Source: Streptomyces marincola (GTDB taxonomy: Bacteria; Actinomycetota; Actinomycetes; Streptomycetales; Streptomycetaceae). From it: 64,000 nucleotides of DNA. The notes under the pieces were generated by a model. The model did not search any database, was not told the DNA's origin, and was given only the letters and a program-made list of their open reading frames with translations. A program made the position numbers and the translations under genes. Shown here piece by piece: positions 46,842-54,829 of this stretch (position 1 is its first letter; the number at the start of each line of letters is the position of its first letter). Where the stretch lies: assembly GCF_020410765.1 (NCBI RefSeq), contig NZ_CP084541.1, forward strand, positions 858,501-922,500. Reading direction: 5' to 3'.

Positions 46842-47662
46842 TGGGGGCCCTCCGTCACGGCGCGGTCGAGGTCGGCCGGGTCGAGTGCGGGTGCCCCGGC
46901 GCGCAGCCAGAGAAAGTATTCAACATTGCCCGATGGACCCGGCAGCGGGCTGGCCGTGACGCCCGAGACGCCGAGGCCGTGCCCGGCGGCTCGCTCCGCC
47001 ACGCCCCGCACGGCGTCGGCGCGCAGCCGCGGGCTGCGCACGACGCCGCCGCTGCCGAGGCGTTCGCGGCCGACCTCGAACTGCGGCTTGACCATGAGGA
47101 CGAGGTCGGCGTCCGGCGCGGCGCACCGGACGAGGGCCGGCAGCACGAGGCCGAGCGGGATGAACGACAGGTCCCCGACGACGAGTTCGACGGGCTCGCC
47201 GCCGATGCCCTCCAGGGTCAGGTCGCGCACGTTGGTGCGGTCCTTGACGGTGACGCGCTCGTCGGCGCGCAACGACCACGCGAGCTGGCCGTAGCCGACG
47301 TCGACGGCCACCACCGAGGCGGCACCGGACCGCAGCAGCACGTCGGTGAACCCGCCGGTCGAGGCGCCGGCGTCCAGGGCGCGCCGGCCGGTCACGCGCA
47401 GCCCGCGCGGGGTGAACGCGTCGAGGGCGCCGGCGAGCTTGTGCCCGCCGCGGGAGACGTAGCCGGGATCGTCCTCGTCCTCGCGGACGACGACGGCCGC
47501 GCTGGTGGCCACCTGGGTCGCGGCCTTGGCCGCGGGGACGCCGTCCACGGTGACCCGGCCCGCGTCGATCAGGGTCCTGGCGTGGTCGCGGGAACGGGCC
47601 AGCCGGCGTCGCACCAGCTCCGCGTCGAGCCGGCTGAGGCGTCGCTGAGTCGCTGCTGCCAA
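46838..47662 (-). CDS. tlyA: TlyA family rRNA 2'-O-methyltransferase
   Basis: Methylates ribose 2'-OH of cytidines in 16S/23S rRNA; loss gives capreomycin resistance in mycobacteria. N-terminal S4 domain (LSRLDAELVRRRLARSRDHARTLIDAG), then FtsJ-like fold: ALDAGASTGGFTDVLLRSGA (SAM site), VVAVDVGYGQLAW, VGDLSFIPLGLVLPAL, LVLMVKPQFEVGRE. 274 residues. The TTG start is weakly supported (GGAG 13 bases away) but no better in-frame start exists before the S4 domain. Confidence 0.92.
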   Translation of the reverse strand: MAAATQRRLSRLDAELVRRRLARSRDHARTLIDAGRVTVDGVPAAKAATQVATSAAVVVREDEDDPGYVSRGGHKLAGALDAFTPRGLRVTGRRALDAGASTGGFTDVLLRSGAASVVAVDVGYGQLAWSLRADERVTVKDRTNVRDLTLEGIGGEPVELVVGDLSFIPLGLVLPALVRCAAPDADLVLMVKPQFEVGRERLGSGGVVRSPRLRADAVRGVAERAAGHGLGVSGVTASPLPGPSGNVEYFLWLRAGAPALDPADLDRAVTEGPQ

Positions 47663-47669
47663 GGGGAGT

Positions 47670-47999
47670 TCAGCTCCTGGGGGTCACGGGTGGCCGGTCG
47701 AGGGCGGCCAGCGTGTCGCGCAGGCCGCGGTGAACATCCTCGTACACCTCGATGTGGCCGGCGACGGCGAGTCCGTCGGCATCCGCGAGGCGCGCGAGCC
47801 GGGCGTCCACCGCGGCGTCGCCCGTGGGCTCGACGGCGATGCCGAGCGGGCGCGGCCCGTCGTCCTGCTCCCCGGCCGCGGGTTCCGCGCCGGTCCGCTC
47901 CGCTGGCTCGCGGGGCGGGCTTTCGTGAGGCGGTGCGGCGCGGCCCTCAGCGGGCCCCTGCGCCGCGGGAGATGACGCTGCGTCCTGGGTCGGGTCCAT
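47670..47999 (-). CDS. Small hypothetical protein upstream of tlyA
   Basis: 109 residues. First 55 are disordered (MDPTQDAASSPAAQ, Pro/Glu-rich); the conserved part is DAAVDARLARLADADGLAVAGHIEVYEDVHRGLRDTL, a short helical hairpin. Similar proteins precede tlyA in Streptomyces as I remember, without a known role. Stop is seven bases from tlyA, so it is probably the first gene of that operon. Confidence 0.72.
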   Translation of the reverse strand: MDPTQDAASSPAAQGPAEGRAAPPHESPPREPAERTGAEPAAGEQDDGPRPLGIAVEPTGDAAVDARLARLADADGLAVAGHIEVYEDVHRGLRDTLAALDRPPVTPRS

Positions 48000-48221
48000 G
48001 CTTCCGACGCTACCCGCTGGGCCGTTGCGCGCCGCTCTTCGCGCGGCGGGCCGGAGCGTCGGGCGCCATCCGCCGCGGGCGCGCCGCGCCGCGCCGCCGC
48101 GGGAACGATGCCGCGCCGCCGCACCCGCCGCGGCGAACTCCGGCGCGCGACGCGGCGCGCGGGGCCGTCGCACACGCCCGCGCGCTTCTTCCCGACCCTG
48201 GAATCGATCACCCCAAAGCAG

Positions 48222-48238
48222 TTAGGTTAGCCTAACCT
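48222..48238 (+). promoter_or_regulatory. DmdR/IdeR iron box
   Basis: TTAGGTTAGCCTAACCT equals the first 17 positions of the 19-bp actinobacterial iron-box consensus (TTAGGTTAGSCTAACCTAA). It lies 212 bases before the siderophore-interacting protein gene and includes TANNNT hexamers that may be the -10, so iron-loaded DmdR1/IdeR would repress initiation. Confidence 0.92.
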
Positions 48239-48272
48239 CGCCTACGTCGAACGAGAGGTCAAGGCAAGCCGT

Positions 48273-48419
48273 ATGCCCCGATCCCGCACGCCCGTCCCGG
48301 CGGGCAGCCTCCCCGCGGGCCGCGTCCCGCAGGGCACGCGCCGCGCGGCCCGCCGAGGCCGGGCGCCGCACTCCCCTCATTCCGCCGACGCCCCGCACGC
48401 CGCCGGCCAGCCCGGCTGA
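48273..48419 (+). CDS. Possible 48-residue leader peptide between iron box and SIP gene
   Basis: ATG 35 bases after the iron box, then 48 codons rich in Arg, Pro and Ala (MPRSRTPVPAG...PHSPHSADAPHAAG) ending in TGA 30 bases before the SIP gene. AGAGG lies at longish distance. High GC makes chance open frames common, so coding is uncertain. Confidence 0.3.
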   Translation: MPRSRTPVPAGSLPAGRVPQGTRRAARRGRAPHSPHSADAPHAAGQPG

Positions 48420-48449
48420 CGCCCGAGACCGACATCCGGGAGGACGACC

Positions 48450-49280
48450 ATGACCTTCGACTTCTTCGACACCCACGTGCTGCGCGCCGAGCGCATCGGG
48501 CCCGGCTTCATCCGGGTCACCGTCGGCGGCGAGGCCCTGGCCGGCTTCGCCAGCGGCGGCCGGGACCAGCGGATCAAGCTGTTCCTGCCGCACCCAGGGC
48601 AGCGTCTCGCCGCGGTCCCCCGCGGCATGGGCGCGGCCTGGTGGCCCGCGTGGCAGCGGATGCACCCCGACGAGCGCGCCACGATGCGGACCTACACCGT
48701 GCGCGAGTACCGGCGCGAACAGCGCGAGCTGGACGTCGACTTCGCCCTGCACGGAGACATCGGCGTCGCCTCCAGGTGGGCCGCGCGGGCCGCGGCCGGC
48801 GACCCGCTGACCGTGCTCGGGCCCGTCGCGGAGGACAGCGGCGGCGTCGACTTCCGCCCGCCCGCGGACGCCGACTGGGTCCTGGTGACCGCGGACGCCA
48901 CCGCGCTGCCGGCCGTCGAGGGCATCCTCGCCTGGCTGCCGGCCGGCACCCGCGCCAAGGTCTGGATCGAGGTCGACCACCCCGACGACCGCAGGCCGCT
49001 CCCGACGCGGGCGGACGCGGACGTCACCTGGCTGTTCCGCGACGCCCCGCGCCCCGGCTCCGCCCCGTCCGTGCTCGACGCCGTCCGCGAGGCGCGGCTG
49101 CCCGCGGGAGCGCCCTACGCCTGGCTCGCGGGCGAGGCGGCCACCGTGCGCGACCTGCGCCGCCACCTCGTCGGCGACCGCGGCGTCGACCGCCGCCGCA
49201 TCACGTTCACGGGCTACTGGCGCCGCGGCACCTCAGAGGAGGACCTGATCAACGAGGCGATCGCCGCCGCCGCGGCCTGA
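48450..49280 (+). CDS. Siderophore-interacting protein (FAD-binding ferric reductase)
   Basis: Flavoprotein that reduces ferric siderophores in the cytosol to release iron. RTYTVREYRREQRELDVDF is the FAD-binding R-x-Y-T signature (about residues 75-90), followed by VLGPVAEDSGG and NAD(P)H domain WVLVTADATALPAVEGILAWL; the tail RITFTGYWRRGTSEEDLINE is typical of SIP proteins. 276 residues, GGGAGGACGACC before the ATG. Controlled by the iron box upstream; it would serve the desferrioxamine-type siderophore whose genes lie 8 kb to the right. Confidence 0.93.
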   Translation: MTFDFFDTHVLRAERIGPGFIRVTVGGEALAGFASGGRDQRIKLFLPHPGQRLAAVPRGMGAAWWPAWQRMHPDERATMRTYTVREYRREQRELDVDFALHGDIGVASRWAARAAAGDPLTVLGPVAEDSGGVDFRPPADADWVLVTADATALPAVEGILAWLPAGTRAKVWIEVDHPDDRRPLPTRADADVTWLFRDAPRPGSAPSVLDAVREARLPAGAPYAWLAGEAATVRDLRRHLVGDRGVDRRRITFTGYWRRGTSEEDLINEAIAAAAA

Positions 49281-49290
49281 GAACGCGCGG

Positions 49291-49314
49291 CGGGCCCCGC
49301 CGAGGCGGGGCCCG
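49291..49314. terminator. Terminator between the SIP gene and manD
   Basis: 10-bp perfect stem (49291-49300 with 49305-49314, one more G-C pair outside) with a CGAG loop, 10 bases after the SIP stop and between convergent genes. Confidence 0.75.
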
Positions 49315-49383
49315 CGGGCCGTGGCCGTCAGCCGCCGCGCCCGGGCTCGGCCGCGTGGCGGCCGCCCGGTCGGGGCGCGGACG

Positions 49384-50607
49384 TCACCAGTCGTGCACGG
49401 TGCCGTCCCGCAGCCGGTTCACGGGCAGGTAGGCCGGCTCGTAGGGGTGGGCCGCGGCGAGCTCGTGGTCGAGCTCGACGCCGATCCCCGGCGCCTCCCC
49501 CGGGTGCAGGTGGCCATCGGTGAACGTGTACGCGTGCCGGAAGACCTCGTCGGTCAGCGCGGTGTGCCCCGAGTACTCCTGGATGCCGAAGTTGTGCACC
49601 GCGAGGTCGAGATGGATCGCGGCGGCCATGCCGACCGGCGAGATGTCCTCGGGCCCGTGCACGGCCGTCTTGATCTGGGCCTGCGCCGCGTAGTCGAACA
49701 GCTTCCTCAGCGGCGAGACGCCGCCGAAGTGCGTCACCGCCGAGCGCACGTAGTCGATGAGCTGCTCGTTCACCAGCGTGCGGTAGTCGTACACCGTGTT
49801 GAACACCTCCCCGATCGCCAGCGGCGTGGTGGTGTGCTCGCGGACCAGCCGCAGCCCCTCCTGGTTCTCTGCCGGCGTGCAGTCCTCCAGCCAGAACAGC
49901 TGGTACGGCTCCAAGTCCTTGCCAAGGCGCGCCGCCTGAACGGGCGTCAGCCGGTGGTGCGCGTCGTGCAGCAGCGGCAGGTCGGGGCCGAACTCGTTGC
50001 GGACCGCCTCGAACACCCCCGGCATGTGCCGCAGATAGGCGTCGGTGTCCCAGTCCTCCACCACCGGGCGGGCCACGCGCCCGCCCCCGGCGGCGCTCTC
50101 CTCCGCGCGTTCCGCCTCGGTGCGCACGCCGTACACCTTCGCCAGCCCGGGCACGCCCGTCTGCACCCGGATCGCGGGGTAGCCCTCCGCCAGCCTGGCC
50201 CGGATGGAGTCGAACAGCTCGGGTATGTCCCGGCCGTGCGCGTGCCCGTAGGTGCGCACCCGGTCCCGGCTCGCGCCGCCGAGCAGCTGGTACAGCGGCA
50301 GCCCCGCGACCTTGGCCTTGATGTCCCACAGCGCGACGTCCACGGCCGCTATGGCCGCCATGGTCACCGGGCCGCGCCGCCAGTACGCGCCCCGGTACAG
50401 GTACTGCCAGGTGTCCTCGATGCGGTGCGGGTCGGTGCCGAGCAGCAGCGGCACGACGTGGTCGTTCAGGTAGCTGACGACGGCGAGTTCACGCCCGTTG
50501 AGCGTGGCGTCCCCAAGTCCGGTGACGCCCTCGTCGGTCGTGATCTCCAGGGTGACGAAGTTGCGGCCGGGACTGGTGACGACGACCTGCGCGTCGACGA
50601 TCTTCAT
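49384..50607 (-). CDS. manD: D-mannonate dehydratase (enolase superfamily, ManD/RspA type)
   Basis: Dehydrates D-mannonate to 2-keto-3-deoxygluconate in hexuronate breakdown. 407 residues: capping domain (VVVTSPGRNFVTLEITTDEGVTG in pattern), barrel with WDIKAKVAGLPLYQLLGG, RTYGHAHG, LHDAHHRL (metal Asp), FWLEDCTPAENQ and PLAIGEVFN (metal Glu), and VNRLRDGTVHDW at the end. The DAHHR and ENQ pattern is that of ManD rather than generic racemases. Last gene of the transporter operon, 61 bases after the permease. Some ManD proteins are low-activity and act on gluconate, so substrate remains an inference. Confidence 0.9.
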   Translation of the reverse strand: MKIVDAQVVVTSPGRNFVTLEITTDEGVTGLGDATLNGRELAVVSYLNDHVVPLLLGTDPHRIEDTWQYLYRGAYWRRGPVTMAAIAAVDVALWDIKAKVAGLPLYQLLGGASRDRVRTYGHAHGRDIPELFDSIRARLAEGYPAIRVQTGVPGLAKVYGVRTEAERAEESAAGGGRVARPVVEDWDTDAYLRHMPGVFEAVRNEFGPDLPLLHDAHHRLTPVQAARLGKDLEPYQLFWLEDCTPAENQEGLRLVREHTTTPLAIGEVFNTVYDYRTLVNEQLIDYVRSAVTHFGGVSPLRKLFDYAAQAQIKTAVHGPEDISPVGMAAAIHLDLAVHNFGIQEYSGHTALTDEVFRHAYTFTDGHLHPGEAPGIGVELDHELAAAHPYEPAYLPVNRLRDGTVHDW

Positions 50608-50668
50608 GGGGGTGGTTTCTCCGCTTCGGTGGTGCGAACGGGCGTGCTGCGGACGGGGCTCGGGCGGG

Positions 50669-51529
50669 TCAGCCCTTGGTCGCCCCGGCCGTGAGGCCGG
50701 CCACGAGGTACTTCTGCCCGATGAGGGCGGCGATGACGACGGGCACGGTGATGAGGCTGGCGGCGGCCATCAGGCCGCCCCAGTCGGTACTGGCGTAGGA
50801 GATGAAGTTGAACAGCGTCACGGGAACGGTCTGCGTGTCCTCGTCGGCGAAGATCAGCGCGAACATGAAGTTGTTCCAGCTGGAGACGAACGCGAGCAGC
50901 GCCGCCGTCGCGGTGCCTGGCGCCGCCAGCGGCAGGGCGATGCGCCAGAACGCCCCGAAGGCGCTCAGCCCGTCCGTGCGCGCGGCCTCCTCCAGCTCGA
51001 TCGGCAGGCTCTCGAAGAAGCCGATCATGATCCACAGGATGAGCGGCACGGAGACGAACATGTGGCTGAGCACCAGGACCGTGTAGCTGCCCACGAGCCC
51101 GAGCTGCGCGAACAGGTAGTACCACGGCACCAGCAGGGAGATCGCCGGCACGATCCGCGCCACGAGCACCAGGGAGCCGGTGCGGTGCATCAGGAACCGG
51201 CCGACCGCCCACGCGGCGGGCACCGCGATGACGGCGGAGAGCGCGGTCGAGACGACGCCGACGATCAGCGAGTTCAGCATGGACCTGAAGATCTCGCCGT
51301 CTTCCACGATGTTGCGGAAGTTGTCCAGGGTGGGCGAGAAGACCAGGCCGACGCTCGGGTCGGTGACCTGCACGTTGGTCTTGAACGCGGCGGCGAACAT
51401 CCACACCAGCGGCAGCGCGAACACCAGCGAGACCAGGGTGACGGCCACCCCGCGCAGCCAGGAGAGCTTGCGCCGCCCGCGGCTGCGGACGCGCTGCGGC
51501 GCGGTGCGGGTCGGGGACGCGGCACTCAT
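50669..51529 (-). CDS. Sugar ABC transporter permease (MalG type)
   Basis: 286 residues, six membrane segments. The cytosolic EAA loop that meets the ATPase reads EEAARTDGLSAFGAFWRIALPLAAPG, the conserved E-A-A---G---------I-x-L-P. ATG overlaps the stop of the partner permease (ATGA). No ATP-binding gene is in the operon; in Streptomyces one shared ATPase, MsiK, often serves such importers. Confidence 0.94.
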   Translation of the reverse strand: MSAASPTRTAPQRVRSRGRRKLSWLRGVAVTLVSLVFALPLVWMFAAAFKTNVQVTDPSVGLVFSPTLDNFRNIVEDGEIFRSMLNSLIVGVVSTALSAVIAVPAAWAVGRFLMHRTGSLVLVARIVPAISLLVPWYYLFAQLGLVGSYTVLVLSHMFVSVPLILWIMIGFFESLPIELEEAARTDGLSAFGAFWRIALPLAAPGTATAALLAFVSSWNNFMFALIFADEDTQTVPVTLFNFISYASTDWGGLMAAASLITVPVVIAALIGQKYLVAGLTAGATKG

Positions 51530-52527
51530 GCGGACTTCCTTCCGGCCCGGCGCCTGAGCAGGACGACGACGGCGATGATGAAGAGGGTGAACAGGACGAG
51601 CACGGCCGACGCGAGCCCGTACTCCTGGTAGTCGAAGGTGAGCCCGTAGGCGTAGACGTTCAGCGTCTCCACCTCGAAGTCGGAGCCGCCGCCGGGCCCC
51701 TTGGTGGCGTAGAGGATGTCGAACGTCTTCAGCGCGTCGACGGCGCGCAGCACCAGCGCGGTGGCGAGGGTCGGGATGAGCATCGGCAGGATCACGTGCC
51801 GGAACCGCTGCCAGCCGTTCGCGCCGTCGACCCGCGCGGCCTCCTCCGGCTCCTCGGGCAGCGTGGAGAGGCCGGCCAGGAGCAGCAGCGTCATCATCGG
51901 CGTCCACTGCCAGACGTCGATGAACATCAGCGTCGGCAGCGACTGGCTGACCGAGCCGAGGAACTCCTGCGGGGGCAGGCCGACGGAGTCGAGCAGGTGG
52001 TTGGCGATGCCGTTGGTCGGGTCGAGGATGAGCAGCCACAGGATGCCGATGGCCACCGGCGTGGTCAGCAGCGGGATGATCAGCAGGGTGCGCACCCAGC
52101 GCATGCCGCGGAACGCCTTGCGCATGAGCATCGCGAGCGCGAGGCCGAGCACCGTCTCGACGAGCACGGCCCCGATCGTGAACACCACCGTGCGCTGGAC
52201 GGCAGGCCAGAAGCGCCGGGAGTCCTCGATGGCGTCGGTGAAGTTCTGGAAGCCGACGTAGTTGCGGTCCGCGTTCACGGCCCCGAAGGCGTCGGTGAAG
52301 CTCAGGTTCAGGGTGAAGACGAGCGGGAAGACGATCATCGACCCGACGAAGACCAGCGCGGGCGCGAGCATCGCCCACTTCAAACGCCGGTTGGCCTGCT
52401 CGAACGTACGGGGGCCGCGCTCGCGGGACGCCCGCGCGCCGCGCCCGCCGGTGCGGCCCGGCCCGTGCCCCGCGGTCCTTGCGGCCTCGCGGGCTCCGGC
52501 GGCCTCTGCGGTTTTCGAGGTGGGCAT
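51526..52527 (-). CDS. Sugar ABC transporter permease (MalF type)
   Basis: 333 residues. Cytosolic N-terminal stretch of about 50 residues, then six membrane segments; EAA loop EEAARVDGANGWQRFRHVILPMLIP. ATG overlaps the stop of the lipoprotein gene by one base (TGATG). Heterodimer partner of the MalG-type permease downstream. Confidence 0.94.
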   Translation of the reverse strand: MPTSKTAEAAGAREAARTAGHGPGRTGGRGARASRERGPRTFEQANRRLKWAMLAPALVFVGSMIVFPLVFTLNLSFTDAFGAVNADRNYVGFQNFTDAIEDSRRFWPAVQRTVVFTIGAVLVETVLGLALAMLMRKAFRGMRWVRTLLIIPLLTTPVAIGILWLLILDPTNGIANHLLDSVGLPPQEFLGSVSQSLPTLMFIDVWQWTPMMTLLLLAGLSTLPEEPEEAARVDGANGWQRFRHVILPMLIPTLATALVLRAVDALKTFDILYATKGPGGGSDFEVETLNVYAYGLTFDYQEYGLASAVLVLFTLFIIAVVVLLRRRAGRKSA

Positions 52528-53846
52528 CAGCTCTCCCGGTGGCGGTTGTCGCGGACGAGGAAGTCGGCGAACTCGGCGTCGGCGTCCCGCGCGACGGGCG
52601 GCACCGACTCGCCGAGGATCCCGGCCACGAGCGGGCGGCCGACGATGTCGCGGGCGCGGCTGACCTGGAGCACGTCGGGCCGGTCGTGGCCCAGGCCGCG
52701 TTCCGTGCTGACCCGCATGGTCTCGGCCAGCTCCGCGGGGAAGGCGCCGAGCGTCGCCTCGTCGGACCACGCCGACTGGCGGGCGCCGGGGATGCCCTCG
52801 GCCTGCAACGCGGCGACCATCTCCGGGCTGGACGCCCAGCGGATGAACTCCCACGCCTCGTCCCGCAGCAGGGAGAACTCGTTGATCCCCAGGCTCCACG
52901 ACGGGATGTTGTGCGGCCTCGATCCGGCGGGCCCGGCGGGGAACGGCGCGAAGCCGACGGTGTCCCGCACCGTCGAGACGCCCGGGTCGAGGAAGTTGGT
53001 GTAGATCGCGTCGGCGTCGATGTAGAACGCCGCCTTGCCCTGGGCGAAGATCGGCATGGCCTGTTCGAGGCTCATGTTGGTGGCGCCCGGCGGGCCGGTG
53101 CGCGCCAGCAGCCTGCCGTAGAACTCGTAGGCGGCGACGGCCTCGGGCGTGCCGATGCCCGACCGCCCGTCGACGGTGAAGTCGCCGCCGAAGGAGTAGA
53201 GGAAGCTGGACCACTGGCTGACCGAGCCGTTGCGCTGGCCGCGGCCCACGTAGCCGAAGAAGTTGCCGCGCCGGTCGGCCAGCTCCAGCGACATGTCCAT
53301 CAGTTCGTCCAGCGTGCGCGGCGGGCCGCCCAGGTCGGCCACGAGGTCCCTGCGGTAGTACAGCGCGGGGCGCTCGGTCACCACGGGGACGCTGAGCACC
53401 TTGCCGCCGGTGGACGACCGTTCGCGCGGCGCCTCCTGGACGTCGTCCCAGCGGTAGTCCCGATCGCCCTCGACCCGGTCCGTGAGGTCCGCGAGCCAGC
53501 CGTTGTGGGCGAACAGCAGCTGCTCCTGGAGTGCCCTGACCATCATCACGTCGACATCGGTCGCTGACGCGTTGAGCTTCACGTTGTAGCTGTTGGACAG
53601 CTGGTCCGCGGTGAGCATCGACAGCGACACGCGCCGGCCGATGCGGTCCTCGAACTCCTCGATGCGCCTGCTGATCGTGTGGGTCCACACGTGGTTGATG
53701 GCCATGATCCGCAGGGGGGCGTTCGGTGAGGCGGTGCCGCCGCCGCCCGAACACGCTCCGAGCGTGACCCCGCCCGCGACGGCCGCCGCGGTCGCCGCGA
53801 ACTTCCCGAAGGAACGGCGGCTGAGGGACTGGCTGCTCGTGGACAT
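52527..53846 (-). CDS. Extracellular sugar-binding lipoprotein (ABC transporter)
   Basis: 439 residues. Signal: SRRSFGKF twin-arginine motif, hydrophobic AATAAAVAGGV and lipobox LGAC, so a Tat-exported lipoprotein. The mature part is a family 1 solute-binding protein (FAQGKAAFYIDADAIY, EWEF-like WEFIRWASSPEMVAALQAEG). The ATG of MSTSSQSLSRRS has GAGGA five bases away. First gene of the operon, preceded by the palindromic operator. The ligand is likely a uronic-acid oligomer or hexuronate because manD closes the operon. Confidence 0.92.
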   Translation of the reverse strand: MSTSSQSLSRRSFGKFAATAAAVAGGVTLGACSGGGGTASPNAPLRIMAINHVWTHTISRRIEEFEDRIGRRVSLSMLTADQLSNSYNVKLNASATDVDVMMVRALQEQLLFAHNGWLADLTDRVEGDRDYRWDDVQEAPRERSSTGGKVLSVPVVTERPALYYRRDLVADLGGPPRTLDELMDMSLELADRRGNFFGYVGRGQRNGSVSQWSSFLYSFGGDFTVDGRSGIGTPEAVAAYEFYGRLLARTGPPGATNMSLEQAMPIFAQGKAAFYIDADAIYTNFLDPGVSTVRDTVGFAPFPAGPAGSRPHNIPSWSLGINEFSLLRDEAWEFIRWASSPEMVAALQAEGIPGARQSAWSDEATLGAFPAELAETMRVSTERGLGHDRPDVLQVSRARDIVGRPLVAGILGESVPPVARDADAEFADFLVRDNRHRES

Positions 53847-53890
53847 CCGCGTCCTCGACTTTCTTACTACGTTCTGTCCCGCAATGTCGG

Positions 53891-53913
53891 TCCAACTGGT
53901 AGGACCAGTGGGA
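53891..53913 (-). promoter_or_regulatory. Palindromic FadR/GntR-type operator before the ABC-manD operon
   Basis: Core ACTGGTAGGACCAGT (53895-53909) is a perfect palindrome with a three-base centre and contains TGGT-N3-ACCA, the consensus of FadR-subfamily GntR regulators. Three further base pairs extend it outward after one mismatch. It lies 45 bases before the lipoprotein ATG; the GntR gene is 90 bases further upstream on the same strand. Confidence 0.82.
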
Positions 53914-54002
53914 CCATAACAGCGGGCCGTCCGGATGACCACCCTCTTCGCCGAAAAGTCCGTACCGCGGAACGGCCCCGCCCCGGGGCGCGCCGACCGG
54001 CG

Positions 54003-54788
54003 CTACGCCTGCCGGTCCTCCGCCTGCCGCAGCAGCGTCTCGATGTGCTGCTGCGCCATCACGCCGACGCTCACGTCCAGGTCGGGACCGTAGGTCCGCA
54101 GCCCCAGCCGCAGGTGCTCGCGCATCCGCCGGCGCGCCAGGTCGGCGTCGCCGGCCAGGACGGCCTCCAGGATCTCCGGGTGGTGCGGCACCCCCGGCTC
54201 CCCGATCGACGGGTCGGAGTTCGAACGCAGCATCATCTCGAACATCATGCCGCTGATCGACGACAGCATGATCCGCAGCACCGGATTGCCGCTGGCCGCC
54301 GCGATCGCGTCGTGGAACGCGAGGTCCGCGTTCGCCTTGTCGATCACGTCGGTCGCGTTCAGCAGGGCGTCGTTGGCGACCCGCATCGCCGCCAGGTCCG
54401 CCTCGGTGGCCCGCTCCGTGGCCAGGCCGACGATCTCGACCTCCAACGGGATGCGCGCCTCGATCAACTGCCTGACCGTCGGCCGGCCCGCGCGGTACAG
54501 CCCGTCGTAACTGCGCGCCTGCCCCGAGGACTGCTCGCTGACGAACGAGCCGCGGCCGGGCGCCACCGCGATCAGGTGCTGGGCCTCAAGCCGCCGCAGG
54601 ACCTCGCGGACCACGTTGCGGCTCGCGCCGAACTGCGCGGCCAGCTCGCGCTCCGAGGGCAGCTTGGCACCGACGGGAATCTTCCCCGACCTGATGTCGT
54701 GCTCCAGCTCGCGCGCGATGCGCTCGGTCAGCAGTCCCCGCTGCTGAGGGGCGATGCGGCCCGGAGACGAGGCGCGGACGGCGGGCAT
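54003..54788 (-). CDS. GntR family regulator, FadR/FCD subfamily
   Basis: 261 residues. Winged helix-turn-helix: LLTERIARELEHDIRSGKIPVGAKLPSERELAAQFGASRNVVREVLRRLEAQHLI in pattern, then an FCD ligand domain (IEARIPLEVEIVGLATERAT, FHDAIAAASGNPVL, HPEILEAVLAGDADLARRRMREHL) with the metal-binding Asp and His residues. ATG has TATCCT six bases upstream and no Shine-Dalgarno, so probably leaderless. UxuR/ExuR-type hexuronate repressors belong to this subfamily; with manD downstream it is the likely uronate sensor. Confidence 0.93.
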   Translation of the reverse strand: MPAVRASSPGRIAPQQRGLLTERIARELEHDIRSGKIPVGAKLPSERELAAQFGASRNVVREVLRRLEAQHLIAVAPGRGSFVSEQSSGQARSYDGLYRAGRPTVRQLIEARIPLEVEIVGLATERATEADLAAMRVANDALLNATDVIDKANADLAFHDAIAAASGNPVLRIMLSSISGMMFEMMLRSNSDPSIGEPGVPHHPEILEAVLAGDADLARRRMREHLRLGLRTYGPDLDVSVGVMAQQHIETLLRQAEDRQA

Positions 54789-54829
54789 GTCTGGAGGATA
54801 CAGGGTGCCGCCCCCGCGCCGACGTCCCG

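Larger units (their letters stand above)
48000..48449. other. Divergent intergenic region with iron box and possible leader peptide
   Basis: 450 bases between the small tlyA-linked gene and the siderophore-interacting protein gene. 48000-48200 is low-information GC-rich sequence. The iron box is at 48222-48238, and a 48-codon open frame (48273-48419) lies between box and gene. Confidence 0.6.
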
